A DNA stretch of 64,000 nucleotides from Actinomycetota bacterium (GTDB lineage: Bacteria; Actinomycetota; Humimicrobiia; Humimicrobiales; Humimicrobiaceae): NCBI GenBank assembly GCA_023379515.1, contig JAMCQQ010000063.1, positions 1 to 64,000 on the forward strand. The letters are read 5' to 3'. A model generated the notes under the pieces. That model did not search any database. It had not been told where the DNA came from and saw only the letters and a program-made list of their open reading frames with translations. This document shows positions 34,362 through 43,146 of this stretch, in pieces. The translations under genes were made by a program, and so were the position numbers. Each line of letters opens with the position of its first letter. The stretch's first letter is position 1.

Positions 34362-36386
34362 ATGATTAATCTTGAAGATTTGCCTGCAAAATATGGTTTA
34401 AATATTGTAAAAACAAAACTTGCCAAAACTGCAAGAGAAGCAGTAAGTTTTGCTTCGCAAACAGGTTATCCTGTTGCCTTAAAAATAGATTCTCCGGATA
34501 TCCTGCACAAATCTGATATTGGCGGCGTTTATCTAAACCTTGCTAATGAAACTGAAGTTAAAAAAGCTTATGAAAATATAAAAAGCTCTGTAAAAGAAAA
34601 CTGCCCTTCCGCAAGGATTAATGGAGTACTGGTTCAGGAGATGGTAAGGGAAGGTTTTGAAATAATCATAGGCTACATTAAAGACAGGGTATTTGGGGAT
34701 ATGATCATGCTTGGCATGGGCGGCGTATTTACCGAAGCATTTAAGGATACTGCTTTCAGAATACTGCCGCTCTCAGAAGATGATGCTTCAGATATGATTG
34801 AAGGCCTCAAATTTTCAAATTTACTGCTTTCGGGCTATAGAAACATACTAGGAGTTTCAAAAGATATGCTGGTTGATATATTAATTAGGTCCTCAAAAAT
34901 GGCAGAAGATTCATCAGGAATTGTTTCCTCTTTTGATATAAATCCTGCAGTTGTATGGGGAAATAATTACAGAATAATAGATTTCAAGGCAGTTGAGTCA
35001 AAAACATTTATAAAAAATAAGGGTATACTTCCTGATACCACAGAACTCGATAAATTTTTTTGTGCAAAATCTGTTGCAGTCATAGGCGCATCTGAAGATA
35101 GAAGCAAGATAGGCAATATTGTTTTTGACAGCATCGCAAATCATGGATATAAAGGCAGATTGTTTCCTGTAAATCCTAAATATGACTCTGTAATGGGATT
35201 TAAGTGTTATGCTTCAATGTTCGATATTAAAGATGTTATAGATATTGTCGTAGTTACCATATCGCTTAATTTTGTTCCTGAATTGCTTGAGCAGTGCAAA
35301 ACTAAAGATATAACCAATATGATAATAATATCTTCAGGAGGTAAGGAAGTTGGAAACATATCTCTTGAAGAAAATATAAAGAAAACAGCTAAAAAATACG
35401 GAATAAGAGTCATCGGATGCAACTGTCTTGGAGTATTTGACGGCTGCAGTAAAATAGATACCTTATTTCAGCCCTATGATCTGATGTTAAGGCCGCCTGC
35501 GGGCAGTATATCTTTTATTACTCAATCCGGAACTGTCGGGATTGCTTATCTGGAACAGCTTGGAAATTATGGCATATCCAAATTTATAAGTTATGGCAAC
35601 AGAATTGATGTTGATGAAGGAGACCTTATAAGCTATCTTACAGATGACCCCAAAACAAATGTAATCGCAGCATATATAGAAGGTCTTGAAAACGGAAAAA
35701 AATTTTTTGAAGCAGCAAAGAAAGCTTCGAAGATAAAACCGGTAGTTGTCTATAAAGCTGGAAGAAGTGATATTGCATCAAAAGCTGCAGCATCTCATAC
35801 GGGATTTCTCTCCGGCACTTACAGCGTTTACAAAGGCATCATGCGGCAGGCAGATATTGCAGATACGGACAGCATGGAGTCACTTCTAGCGTCATCAAAA
35901 GTCCTTTCAAAGTTTAAAAGAGTAACCGGAAATAAAACTATTCTTGTCACAAATGGTGCAGGAGCGATGATTCAGGCAATTGACCGAATAACAGCTAATA
36001 ATAAACTTAAACTTGCCAGCCTTACTGAAGAATCAGCAGATAAATTAAGAAAAAATTTGCCGGGTAATTTTGTTGTAGGAAATCCCATTGATTTAACAGG
36101 CTCGGGAACAGAGGAAGATTATGATATGGTGCTTGAAGCATGCTTTAAAGACCCGAATATAGACATTATAATGATATGGTTTGTTTTCCAGCTAAGACAG
36201 ATTACAGAAAAAATAAGCAAAATACTTAAAGAATTTTTTATTTTAAATAAAAAACCTGTTATTGCAGGCTCCTTTAATGGAATGCAAACCCAAAAAATAG
36301 GAGCTCTTATTGAAGGTGAAGGAATTCCAATATTTTACTCTGTTGAGGAATGGGTTTCTGCTGCAGAAGCTTTGTGTTATCCCTGA
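34362..36386 (+). CDS. ADP-forming acetate/acyl-CoA ligase with ATP-grasp domain first
   Basis: This 674-residue protein combines the two parts of ADP-forming acyl-CoA synthetases. An ATP-grasp region covers roughly residues 1-215, with K-S-D-I-G-G-V and D-I-N-P. The CoA-binding/ligase region follows, with V-I-G-A-S near 240, G-C-N-C-L-G near 352, F-I-T-Q-S-G near 385 and the phospho-His site A-S-H-T-G with His479. The enzyme converts acyl-CoA, ADP and phosphate to acid, CoA and ATP. The better-known single-chain enzymes have the reverse order, CoA-binding domain first. It follows E1 alpha/beta, which suggests energy recovery from an acyl-CoA. It ends flush against the convergent AraC gene. 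Confidence 0.87.
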   Translation: MINLEDLPAKYGLNIVKTKLAKTAREAVSFASQTGYPVALKIDSPDILHKSDIGGVYLNLANETEVKKAYENIKSSVKENCPSARINGVLVQEMVREGFEIIIGYIKDRVFGDMIMLGMGGVFTEAFKDTAFRILPLSEDDASDMIEGLKFSNLLLSGYRNILGVSKDMLVDILIRSSKMAEDSSGIVSSFDINPAVVWGNNYRIIDFKAVESKTFIKNKGILPDTTELDKFFCAKSVAVIGASEDRSKIGNIVFDSIANHGYKGRLFPVNPKYDSVMGFKCYASMFDIKDVIDIVVVTISLNFVPELLEQCKTKDITNMIIISSGGKEVGNISLEENIKKTAKKYGIRVIGCNCLGVFDGCSKIDTLFQPYDLMLRPPAGSISFITQSGTVGIAYLEQLGNYGISKFISYGNRIDVDEGDLISYLTDDPKTNVIAAYIEGLENGKKFFEAAKKASKIKPVVVYKAGRSDIASKAAASHTGFLSGTYSVYKGIMRQADIADTDSMESLLASSKVLSKFKRVTGNKTILVTNGAGAMIQAIDRITANNKLKLASLTEESADKLRKNLPGNFVVGNPIDLTGSGTEEDYDMVLEACFKDPNIDIIMIWFVFQLRQITEKISKILKEFFILNKKPVIAGSFNGMQTQKIGALIEGEGIPIFYSVEEWVSAAEALCYP

Positions 36387-37349
36387 CTATAGCGTAGTTG
36401 TTTTTGATCTGGTTTTTTTAACTTTATATTTAAATTCCGTAGGACTTAAACCTGTAAATTCTTTAAATTTTCTATAAAAATAACTTAAGTTTTCAAAACC
36501 AACCTTGTATGCAATATTTGTTACTGATAAGTTTTCGGTAAGCAGTAATGCTTTTGCCTTATCAATTCTGATGCTTATTAAATATCTTGAAAAATTATAT
36601 CCTATAACCTTTTTAAAAAATTTACAGAAATAATGAAGGCTCATATTTACTTTATTTGCAGCTTCTTCAAGAGTAACAGCCCTCGTATATTCCTGCTGGA
36701 GCATTATAATCAAGTCTTTTAATCTGTTAATATTTTCTATTTTTTTAGAATAACTTCTGACAGGTTTTAAATTGGATTTTTCATAATGCTTTACTATTTT
36801 TAAAAGGATGTTAATCAGGCATGTTTTTGCTTCCAGCTTGTAATGATTGCCTTTATTATGAAGTAATTCAAATATTTTTTTCATAGAACAAAATATGATT
36901 CTGCTGTTGATATTTTCAGCATGAATGACATGATTAAAATTTTCTGTCCTGTGCAGGAATGGTATCAGGTATTCAAAATCAATTCCAACACCGCCAGGCT
37001 TGAATATGAGATCAGGCAGCAGAAAAATTACTATGATAATAAAACCTTCATTTTTATATTTAACCCAGGTATGTAATTCCTGATTACCAAGGACAACAAT
37101 ATCACCTTTTTTAACGATATACTTCTTATTTTCAACTTTTAGCAAGCCTTGGCCTTCAATAATATAACCAATCTCAAGGTAATCATGATAGTTTGGAGTG
37201 ATTCTGAAATCATATTTGAAGGAAAAGACGTTGGCAGAAATAGGAAAGTTAGGGTCAAAATTTACAATATGCTTTCCTTCATCATTAATTTCCTTTGCCA
37301 TAACAATGCTTGGAATAATTTCTTTTAAATTTTTAATATCGAATTTCAT
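36387..37349 (-). CDS. AraC-family regulator with N-terminal cupin sensor
   Basis: This 320-residue protein has an N-terminal cupin-like domain (about 35-115, with G-Y-I-I-E-G-Q-G and K-G-D-I-V). The C-terminal pair of AraC helix-turn-helix motifs (about 215-312) includes the closing A-Y-K-V-G-F-E-N-L-S-Y-F-Y-R-K-F-K family pattern. The cupin probably senses a sugar, and such proteins usually activate the neighbouring operon. It faces away from the second binding-protein gene, with a 666-base region between them carrying direct repeats that suit AraC binding. It is the likely activator of 38016-42202 and perhaps of all locus B. Confidence 0.92.
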   Translation of the reverse strand: MKFDIKNLKEIIPSIVMAKEINDEGKHIVNFDPNFPISANVFSFKYDFRITPNYHDYLEIGYIIEGQGLLKVENKKYIVKKGDIVVLGNQELHTWVKYKNEGFIIIVIFLLPDLIFKPGGVGIDFEYLIPFLHRTENFNHVIHAENINSRIIFCSMKKIFELLHNKGNHYKLEAKTCLINILLKIVKHYEKSNLKPVRSYSKKIENINRLKDLIIMLQQEYTRAVTLEEAANKVNMSLHYFCKFFKKVIGYNFSRYLISIRIDKAKALLLTENLSVTNIAYKVGFENLSYFYRKFKEFTGLSPTEFKYKVKKTRSKTTTL

Positions 37350-37441
37350 GTAATTTGATTATTGGATTTACGGGAATTGAGATTAATTATTTTAATTTTT
37401 TTAATAAAATCAATTAATTTTTTTATTTTTAAAAGTAATTA

Positions 37442-37473
37442 ATGAACTTTTATTATAAATTATGAACTTTTAT
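37442..37473 (-). promoter_or_regulatory. Direct repeats upstream of the AraC gene, likely AraC-type sites
   Basis: ATGAACTTTTAT occurs at 37442-37453 and again at 37462-37473, exactly 20 bases apart, about two helical turns, as AraC half-sites usually are. A related TGAACATAAGT lies at 37735-37745. The rest of the 37350-38015 gap is AT-rich without a gene that I can support. Confidence 0.5.
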
Positions 37474-37874
37474 ATTAATTTTAAAAATAGTCATAACTTG
37501 ATTTTGAAATAACTTATTATGTCAATTATAGCAACAATTTAAATTTAATTAAAAATAATGTTTAAGATTAATGACAAAATAGTATATCCATATTGTTAAT
37601 ATAGTAGATGAATATGATATTGTTTTATTTTAAAATTGTTTTTGATAAATAAAAATATAATCATTTTAATGTATATTTTCAAATTATTTAATCAAATTAA
37701 ATAATAATCTTGTTAAATCTATTTTGTAATATTATGAACATAAGTTATATCTATAGAATAAAAGTATATTATATAAATATAACTTTCATTAGAAAAATTT
37801 TTTTCTTCCATTTATAAAATTAAAACTGTTGTAATTATAAAATTCTAAAAACTATCAGACATAACAAGCTGTAA

Positions 37875-37932
37875 GGAGGTGAGTCAACAGGAAATTTGGA
37901 AATATTTCAAAATAAAATATTAAGTTTGGAGG
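37875..37932 (+). promoter_or_regulatory. Two orphan Shine-Dalgarno motifs upstream of locus B binding-protein gene 2
   Basis: GGAGG at 37875-37879 (in AAGGAGGTGAG) and at 37928-37932 (in TTGGAGGTGATG) are strong sites without a start at a good distance. A 39-codon hydrophobic frame (37896-38015) ends exactly at the binding-protein ATG, but its TTG start is 16 bases from the first motif, which is too far for normal initiation. Confidence 0.5.
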
Positions 37933-38015
37933 TGATGTTATTTTCAATTATTTTATTGACAGTTCATGTTTTTAATCTCTTATTAATAAATCAATCGGGA
38001 AAGGCAATAAATTAA

Positions 38016-39080
38016 ATGAAGATGAAAAGAATTTTATTTTTTATGCTCATAGCGGTTATTGCTGTAACTTTTTCAATTGCAGGGATAAGCTGTAAAAAAT
38101 CGGGGGCAACTGAAACATCGGTAGCAGCAACTGAAACGACAGCGGGCGAAACTAAAGCAGAAAGTGAATCTGCTACTGCAGGAGAAACAAAATCTACAGC
38201 AGAAAAGAAACATTCATTTGTAATGATTGTTCATGATGTGTCAAGTGCATTTAGTGCTGAATTTAATAGAGGTGCTACTGATGCATCCAAACTGCTGAGT
38301 GTTGATTTTAAATATATGGGAACAACAGGAATTGATATACCAAAACAGGTGTCCATGTTTGAAAATGCAGTAGAAGGCGGATATGATGGCGTAATGGTTA
38401 CAATTTTTGACCAGAAAGCTTTTGAAAGGGGTCTTCAAAAGGCAAAAGAAAAAGGTGTCGCTGTAGTTTCATTTAATATTGATGGTGACTGGGGTCAGCG
38501 TGCTACACTTGGCTATGTTGGCGGCAATATGTTTAATGAAGGCAAGGAAATTGGAGATTACTTCTTTAAAGAAGTAATGAAGGGAAAAGGCTCATATGTA
38601 CTTCTTCCTGCTATTGCTGATTTACTGGTACTGATACAAAGAGCTGATGGAATTAAGGAAGCACAGAAAAAATATCCTGATATTAAATATCTTGGCGAAG
38701 TTGAAATTGGAACAGATCTGACAAAAGCTGCGGCAGCATGTGAGAATGCTTATACCAAATATCCTGAGGCAACTGCAATGATTGGTACTGATCACTTCTC
38801 TGAAGGTCTTGCAAACTTTATAGTGTCAAGAAAACTGGAAGGCAAATTATTGGGAGGCGGTTTTGATATAACTCCTGGAATGCTTAAAGCAATTAAATTA
38901 GGAGCTATCCAGACCACTATAGGGCAAAATCCGTATCTACAGGGTTTTTATTCTGCAATGCAGTTATGGTTATATCTTGAAAAGGATATACATCCTATTG
39001 AAATTGACAGCGGAAGAGAACTTGTAACTACGGAAAATGTTGATTACTATATGAAAAAATATAATGTAACCATGGAGTAA
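38016..39080 (+). CDS. CUT2 sugar-binding lipoprotein 2, locus B
   Basis: This 354-residue lipoprotein has a signal with G-I-S-C (Cys near 26), a Thr/Glu/Ala-rich linker and an RbsB-like domain that closely matches the protein at 30443 through almost its whole length. No ATPase or permease gene accompanies it. The simplest reading is that it shares the 27664/28680 transporter and widens its substrate range. It has its own regulatory region next to the AraC gene and is followed by a 19-bp hairpin. Confidence 0.9.
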   Translation: MKMKRILFFMLIAVIAVTFSIAGISCKKSGATETSVAATETTAGETKAESESATAGETKSTAEKKHSFVMIVHDVSSAFSAEFNRGATDASKLLSVDFKYMGTTGIDIPKQVSMFENAVEGGYDGVMVTIFDQKAFERGLQKAKEKGVAVVSFNIDGDWGQRATLGYVGGNMFNEGKEIGDYFFKEVMKGKGSYVLLPAIADLLVLIQRADGIKEAQKKYPDIKYLGEVEIGTDLTKAAAACENAYTKYPEATAMIGTDHFSEGLANFIVSRKLEGKLLGGGFDITPGMLKAIKLGAIQTTIGQNPYLQGFYSAMQLWLYLEKDIHPIEIDSGRELVTTENVDYYMKKYNVTME

Positions 39081-39108
39081 CAGTATAAATTTAAAAAAAT
39101 CATTAATC

Positions 39109-39161
39109 AATATGAGGTTGTGAAAAAGAAATTGCTTAAGTATTTTTCACAGCCTCATATT
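39109..39161 (+). terminator. Intercistronic hairpin after locus B binding-protein gene 2
   Basis: Arms 39109-39127 (AATATGAGGTTGTGAAAAA) and 39143-39161 pair over 19 bases with one G-U, around a 15-base loop. The following bases are TAAAAATTT, not a T-run. The Fe-dehydrogenase gene starts 34 bases on. Confidence 0.7.
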
Positions 39162-39194
39162 AAAAATTTATGATAATAAGGGAGCTGATTTTAA

Positions 39195-40382
39195 ATGAAT
39201 TTTGATTTTAATTATTATGAACCGGTAAGAGTATTATTTGGACAGGGGAAAATCATCGAACTTGGAGAAAATGCAAAATCATATGGCAAAAAAGCTTTGA
39301 TAGTAACAACAGGAAATTTTTTTTATCAGACAGGGCTGATAAATAAATTGCAGAACATATTAAGGGAAAGCGGTATGGATTCCAAAGTATTTGCAGATGT
39401 AAGTCCCAATCCGCTATGCACCCAGGTAGATAATGGAGCAAAATTTGGCAGGGAAAAAAATTGTGATGTAATTATTGGTTTAGGCGGAGGCAGTTCAATA
39501 GATGCAGCTAAAGGAATTGCTGTTGCCATAGGGCATAATGAAAAAATCTGGAATTTTTGCCCTGGTACTCAAGAAAACGTATTAACTCCAACTTCAAACA
39601 CTCTTCCCATAATTACCATTACCACAACGTCCGGAACAGGCAGCCATGTTACAAGCTTTTCAGTTATAACCAATCCTGAAACTAAAGAAAAACCTGGAAT
39701 GGGAAGCGAATATATTTTTCCAAAAGCTGCAATTGTTGATCCACAATTAATGGTTACAATGCCTCCTGCAATTACAGCGGCTACCGGTTTTGATGTACTT
39801 GCTCATGTTATTGAAGCCTATACGAGCAACATATCTACCCCGATAACTGATTTATATTGCGAAGAAGCAATGAGGCTTGTTGGTAGATATTTAAGAGTAG
39901 CTGTTAAAAACGGCAACAATATTGAAGCCCGTTCAGCAATGGCGCTTGCTGATACTTATGCAGGATTTGCAATCTCCATTGCTGTCATAACATTATGCCA
40001 CAGCATATCACATGTTGTTGGTGGTATTTGTGGAACAGTTCATGGTGAGACCCTTGCAGCATTAACCCCCCAAACTTTAAGGTTCAGTATGCATAAGGAT
40101 CCCGTTAAATTCAGAGACATCGGACTTTTTTTAAGAAATGAATGCAAAGAGGATAAAAAGGGAAGAATTTCAGATGACGATCTTGAAAATACTGTAAAAG
40201 AAGTTGAAAAAATAATAAAGGATATAAATATGGACATACCTTTAAGAAAACAGGGTGTGAAAGAATCTGATATTGATGCTATTGCTGAAGGTACGGTAGG
40301 ATATATGGCAATCGGGGTTGAGAAGGATTTAAGGAAAGCTACAAAAGAAGATGTTGTAGAAATTCTAAAAAAATCATTTTAA
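39195..40382 (+). CDS. Iron-containing alcohol dehydrogenase (lactaldehyde reductase/propanediol dehydrogenase-like)
   Basis: This 395-residue family III dehydrogenase has G-G-G-S-S-I-D-A-A-K near residue 97 and T-T-S-G-T-G-S near 143. The metal region includes F-D-V-L-A-H near 199 and the later C-H-S-I-S-H and V-H-G-E near 269-286. It differs clearly from the gene at 284. In context it could reduce the aldehyde released by the class II aldolase, for instance lactaldehyde to propanediol, regenerating NAD. A GGGAGCTG site precedes the ATG. Confidence 0.9.
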   Translation: MNFDFNYYEPVRVLFGQGKIIELGENAKSYGKKALIVTTGNFFYQTGLINKLQNILRESGMDSKVFADVSPNPLCTQVDNGAKFGREKNCDVIIGLGGGSSIDAAKGIAVAIGHNEKIWNFCPGTQENVLTPTSNTLPIITITTTSGTGSHVTSFSVITNPETKEKPGMGSEYIFPKAAIVDPQLMVTMPPAITAATGFDVLAHVIEAYTSNISTPITDLYCEEAMRLVGRYLRVAVKNGNNIEARSAMALADTYAGFAISIAVITLCHSISHVVGGICGTVHGETLAALTPQTLRFSMHKDPVKFRDIGLFLRNECKEDKKGRISDDDLENTVKEVEKIIKDINMDIPLRKQGVKESDIDAIAEGTVGYMAIGVEKDLRKATKEDVVEILKKSF

Positions 40383-40402
40383 TTTTAAGTTAAGGGGAGG
40401 AT

Positions 40403-40903
40403 ATGTCTAAGATTGGATTTGCTGAACTTAGCCTTGAAAAATTTAAAAAATATGGTTCATATACTGATTTGTTAAATCCTTCCGGTGTCATATTTGGAGA
40501 CAAATATATGTCTTTTTATCGCGATCTTGTGCAAGGAACCCTTGGGAAATCAAATATTGCATCTTATTCAATATGCCTTATAAAAAAAAGAAAACCTGCA
40601 GTAATAAATATTTCTGAATATCATAATTACTGCAGTGAGACAATAATACCCTTGAATGGAGATATACTGATGCATGTTGGTCCTGCAACCGCAAGCGATA
40701 TTGTACCGGTTGAAGATATTGAAGTTTTCAGAATTCCAAAATGTACTCTTGTAAAATTAAATCCTGGTGTATGGCATCACATGCCTTTTACATATAACTG
40801 CGATTTTGTAAGTATCCTTGTTGTGCTTCCGGAAAGATCTTATATGAATGACTGTCATGTTATTAAACTACCAGATGATATTCAAATCGAGTTAAATGAT
40901 TAA
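40403..40903 (+). CDS. Cupin protein of ureidoglycolate lyase (AllA)-like type
   Basis: This 166-residue single-cupin protein has an S-E-T-I-I-P-L-N-G-D segment near residue 77 and L-N-P-G-V-W-H-H-M-P-F near 119-129, resembling AllA-type cupins. AllA itself splits ureidoglycolate, but no purine or allantoin genes are near, and related cupins in sugar operons are of unknown or isomerase-like function. It sits 20 bases after the Fe-dehydrogenase with GGGGAGG before the ATG, so it belongs to the same transcript. Function is uncertain. Confidence 0.65.
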   Translation: MSKIGFAELSLEKFKKYGSYTDLLNPSGVIFGDKYMSFYRDLVQGTLGKSNIASYSICLIKKRKPAVINISEYHNYCSETIIPLNGDILMHVGPATASDIVPVEDIEVFRIPKCTLVKLNPGVWHHMPFTYNCDFVSILVVLPERSYMNDCHVIKLPDDIQIELND

Positions 40904-41041
40904 GATAAAATAAATATTTTTGTCTTAACGCTTGTTTAATTCTTTAGTAACTTTAAAAAATTATTTTTAATACAAATTAACCTGGTTAATTATCACATGA
41001 AATTTATTTAAAAAATTATAAATTTGAAAGTGAGGTATATT

Positions 41042-42202
41042 TTGAATAAGGAAGAACGTTTTTTAAAAACAATTAAAAGGCAAGATATTGATTATTTGCC
41101 AAGTCAAATTACTTTTTCTGACAGAACAAGATTTGGAAAACTTGCAAAAATCATGAATTTTGATTCCGAAGATGAATTTGAAAACTATCTGCAGAATCAT
41201 ATGAAATTTACCTTTTCTACAACTGACATGCCTCTTTTTAATAGAAATAATGTTGAATTTATGAAGGAACTGGAAAAAATGGGTTATGCAAAGGTAGATC
41301 TTGAAAAGGGAATTGTTTATGACCTGTGGGGAGTGGGAATAGAAATGTTTTCGGATGGGGTATTTCCCTGCTTTCATCCTTTGCAGGCAGGAGATAAAAA
41401 GTTAGTCGAAAAGTTCATGCCTGATAATTTAAATAAAGACTTTCTTGCAAATGCTGATGAAGATGCTATCAGGAATTATAAAACACCTGACCCTCATAAG
41501 AAAGATAATTTTTATTTTGCAGAAAAAGATATTAAAGAATTCTCGGGTGAATATATAGTAGTTCCTTCAGGATATTGTGGGATATATGAGAGGTCATTTT
41601 TCCTGATAGGCTTTGAAGAGTTCATGACAAATATTGCGCTAAATCCGGTTCTTATCGGTGATTTCCTTGATAAAATTACTGATTATAAAGTTGAAGTTGC
41701 AAAATCCTTCGTTAAAGCAGGTGTTAAAGTCGGGCACAGTTCTGATGATATGGGAACTCAGCTTGGAACATTATTTTCAAAAAAGACATTCATGGAAATG
41801 TTTAAACCGAGAATTGCAAGAGTTTGGAAAGTATTTAAGGATGCAGGAATACCAGTGATTTTTCATTCATGCGGAAATATTGTAGACTATATTCCTGATC
41901 TGATTGAAATCGGTCTTGATGTTCTTGAACCTGTTCAGCCTGTCATGGATTTAAAGTATCTGAAAAAAGAATTTGGAAAGCACATATCATTCTTTGGTGG
42001 AATAGATACGCAAAACATACTTCCTAAAGGTACGCCGGACCAGGTAAAAAAATTAGCATCGGAAACAATAAATATTCTTGGTAAAGGCGGGGGGTATATC
42101 ATTTCTACTGCACAGGAAATTATGAATGATGTTCCAATTGAAAATATCAAAGCCTTGCTTGAAACAATAATGAAAGAAAGAGAAAGAGTTCTTTATAAAT
42201 AA
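41042..42202 (+). CDS. UroD-superfamily protein 2 (non-heme, methyltransferase-like)
   Basis: This UroD-fold protein of about 386 residues starts N-K-E-E-R-F-L-K-T-I, the usual family opening. It has H-S-S-D-D near 235 and H-S-C-G-N near 278. The position of the third zinc ligand of MtaA-type enzymes reads S-T-A-Q, so the Cys is absent, as in the copy at 17106. It ends locus B, far from any heme or corrinoid gene. I prefer TTG 41042 because GAGG lies 7 bases before it; the TTG at 41024 has no ribosome site. The reaction is unknown. Confidence 0.8.
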   Translation: MNKEERFLKTIKRQDIDYLPSQITFSDRTRFGKLAKIMNFDSEDEFENYLQNHMKFTFSTTDMPLFNRNNVEFMKELEKMGYAKVDLEKGIVYDLWGVGIEMFSDGVFPCFHPLQAGDKKLVEKFMPDNLNKDFLANADEDAIRNYKTPDPHKKDNFYFAEKDIKEFSGEYIVVPSGYCGIYERSFFLIGFEEFMTNIALNPVLIGDFLDKITDYKVEVAKSFVKAGVKVGHSSDDMGTQLGTLFSKKTFMEMFKPRIARVWKVFKDAGIPVIFHSCGNIVDYIPDLIEIGLDVLEPVQPVMDLKYLKKEFGKHISFFGGIDTQNILPKGTPDQVKKLASETINILGKGGGYIISTAQEIMNDVPIENIKALLETIMKERERVLYK

Positions 42203-42409
42203 ATTAATTTTTAAGTTCTAATTTCAAAATATAAAAAAATGTATGCTAATAATGTGATTTTTTTGTTATTGTAAAAATATGTTTATTATTCTTAAAAAGT
42301 ATAATAATATTTTGAAAGCATTAAGTTTTTCTTAAGTTTTCCTTTTGATAAACAGCAATGAAAAATATATATAATAGAACAAATTAGTAAATTATTTTTA
42401 TAATACATT

Positions 42410-43009
42410 ATGATAGCACAAATCAGGAGCCTGGAAATTTTAATAAATGAATTTAGAAAACTTCCGGGTATAGGTCCCAAGTCTGCAAGAAGAATTGCAT
42501 TTTTTTTATTAAAGCAGTCGGAAAAGGATATATCAGATTTTGCAAACTCACTTATTGAAATGAAACAGAAAGTAAGATTCTGCAAAAATTGCTATAACTT
42601 GTCTGAAGAGGAAATATGCCTCATCTGCAAGGATGAAAGCAGAAGCAAAGATCTGATATGCATCGTTGAAAAGGCAAGTGATGTTCCTGTTATTGAAGGA
42701 GCTGGAGAATATAAAGGGCTATATCATGTTCTTGGAGGATTGCTTTCACCTATTGAAAATATAGGACCGGATGAATTAAAAATACCTCAACTAGTCGACA
42801 GAATTAATAAGTTAAATGTATCTGAAGTTATTTTAGCATTAAATCCCACAGTAGAGGGTGACAGTACTGCAACTTATATAAGCAGGATTTTAAAACCCTC
42901 AGGTACTAAAGTTACAAAACTGGCAAGCGGACTTCCTGTGGGGGGAGATATTGAATATGCAGATCAAATCACCATAGGAAGAGCTATTTCAGGTAGAAGG
43001 GAAATATAA
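42410..43009 (+). CDS. recR: Recombination mediator protein RecR
   Basis: This 199-residue protein has normal RecR length and all domains. A helix-hairpin-helix with L-P-G-I-G-P-K-S-A-R-R is near 17-27. The four-Cys zinc finger C-x2-C...C-x2-C lies near 57-72. A Toprim domain begins I-C-I-V-E near 82, and the Walker-like tail is G-G-D-I-E-Y-A-D near 181. RecR works with RecF/RecO to load RecA at gaps. It normally follows ebfC directly but here lies 28 kb away. Its stop codon almost touches a remnant of the nifJ 3' end. Confidence 0.96.
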   Translation: MIAQIRSLEILINEFRKLPGIGPKSARRIAFFLLKQSEKDISDFANSLIEMKQKVRFCKNCYNLSEEEICLICKDESRSKDLICIVEKASDVPVIEGAGEYKGLYHVLGGLLSPIENIGPDELKIPQLVDRINKLNVSEVILALNPTVEGDSTATYISRILKPSGTKVTKLASGLPVGGDIEYADQITIGRAISGRREI

Positions 43010-43010
43010 A

Positions 43011-43086
43011 TTAAGACTGGGCCATCTTTTTATAATTCTCATATTTTTCTTTTGCTTCCTTTTCTGCTTTATTGAATAAATCATCA
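43011..43086 (-). pseudogene. Remnant of nifJ 3' end
   Basis: Read on the minus strand, these 76 bases encode the last 24 codons of a nifJ gene, starting D-D-L-F-N-K-A-E and ending Y-K-K-M-A-Q-S before a TAA. The intact nifJ at 51908 ends Y-K-K-M-A-E-A. At DNA level 43009-43086 and 51906-51983 match at 74 of 78 positions. No further nifJ sequence follows upstream. The remnant abuts recR, so the ancestral order was probably recR and nifJ facing each other. Confidence 0.88.
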
Positions 43087-43146
43087 CACTCGAAGTTATT
43101 AAAAGTGTCAGCGATTATAAGTATGTGTGATAATCAATAATTTTTT

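Noticed and set aside
37896..38015. 39-codon hydrophobic frame ending exactly at the second binding-protein start
   Set aside because: The TTG start is 16 bases from the nearest strong ribosome site, there is no similarity to known leaders, and comparable frames are missing at the other binding-protein genes.
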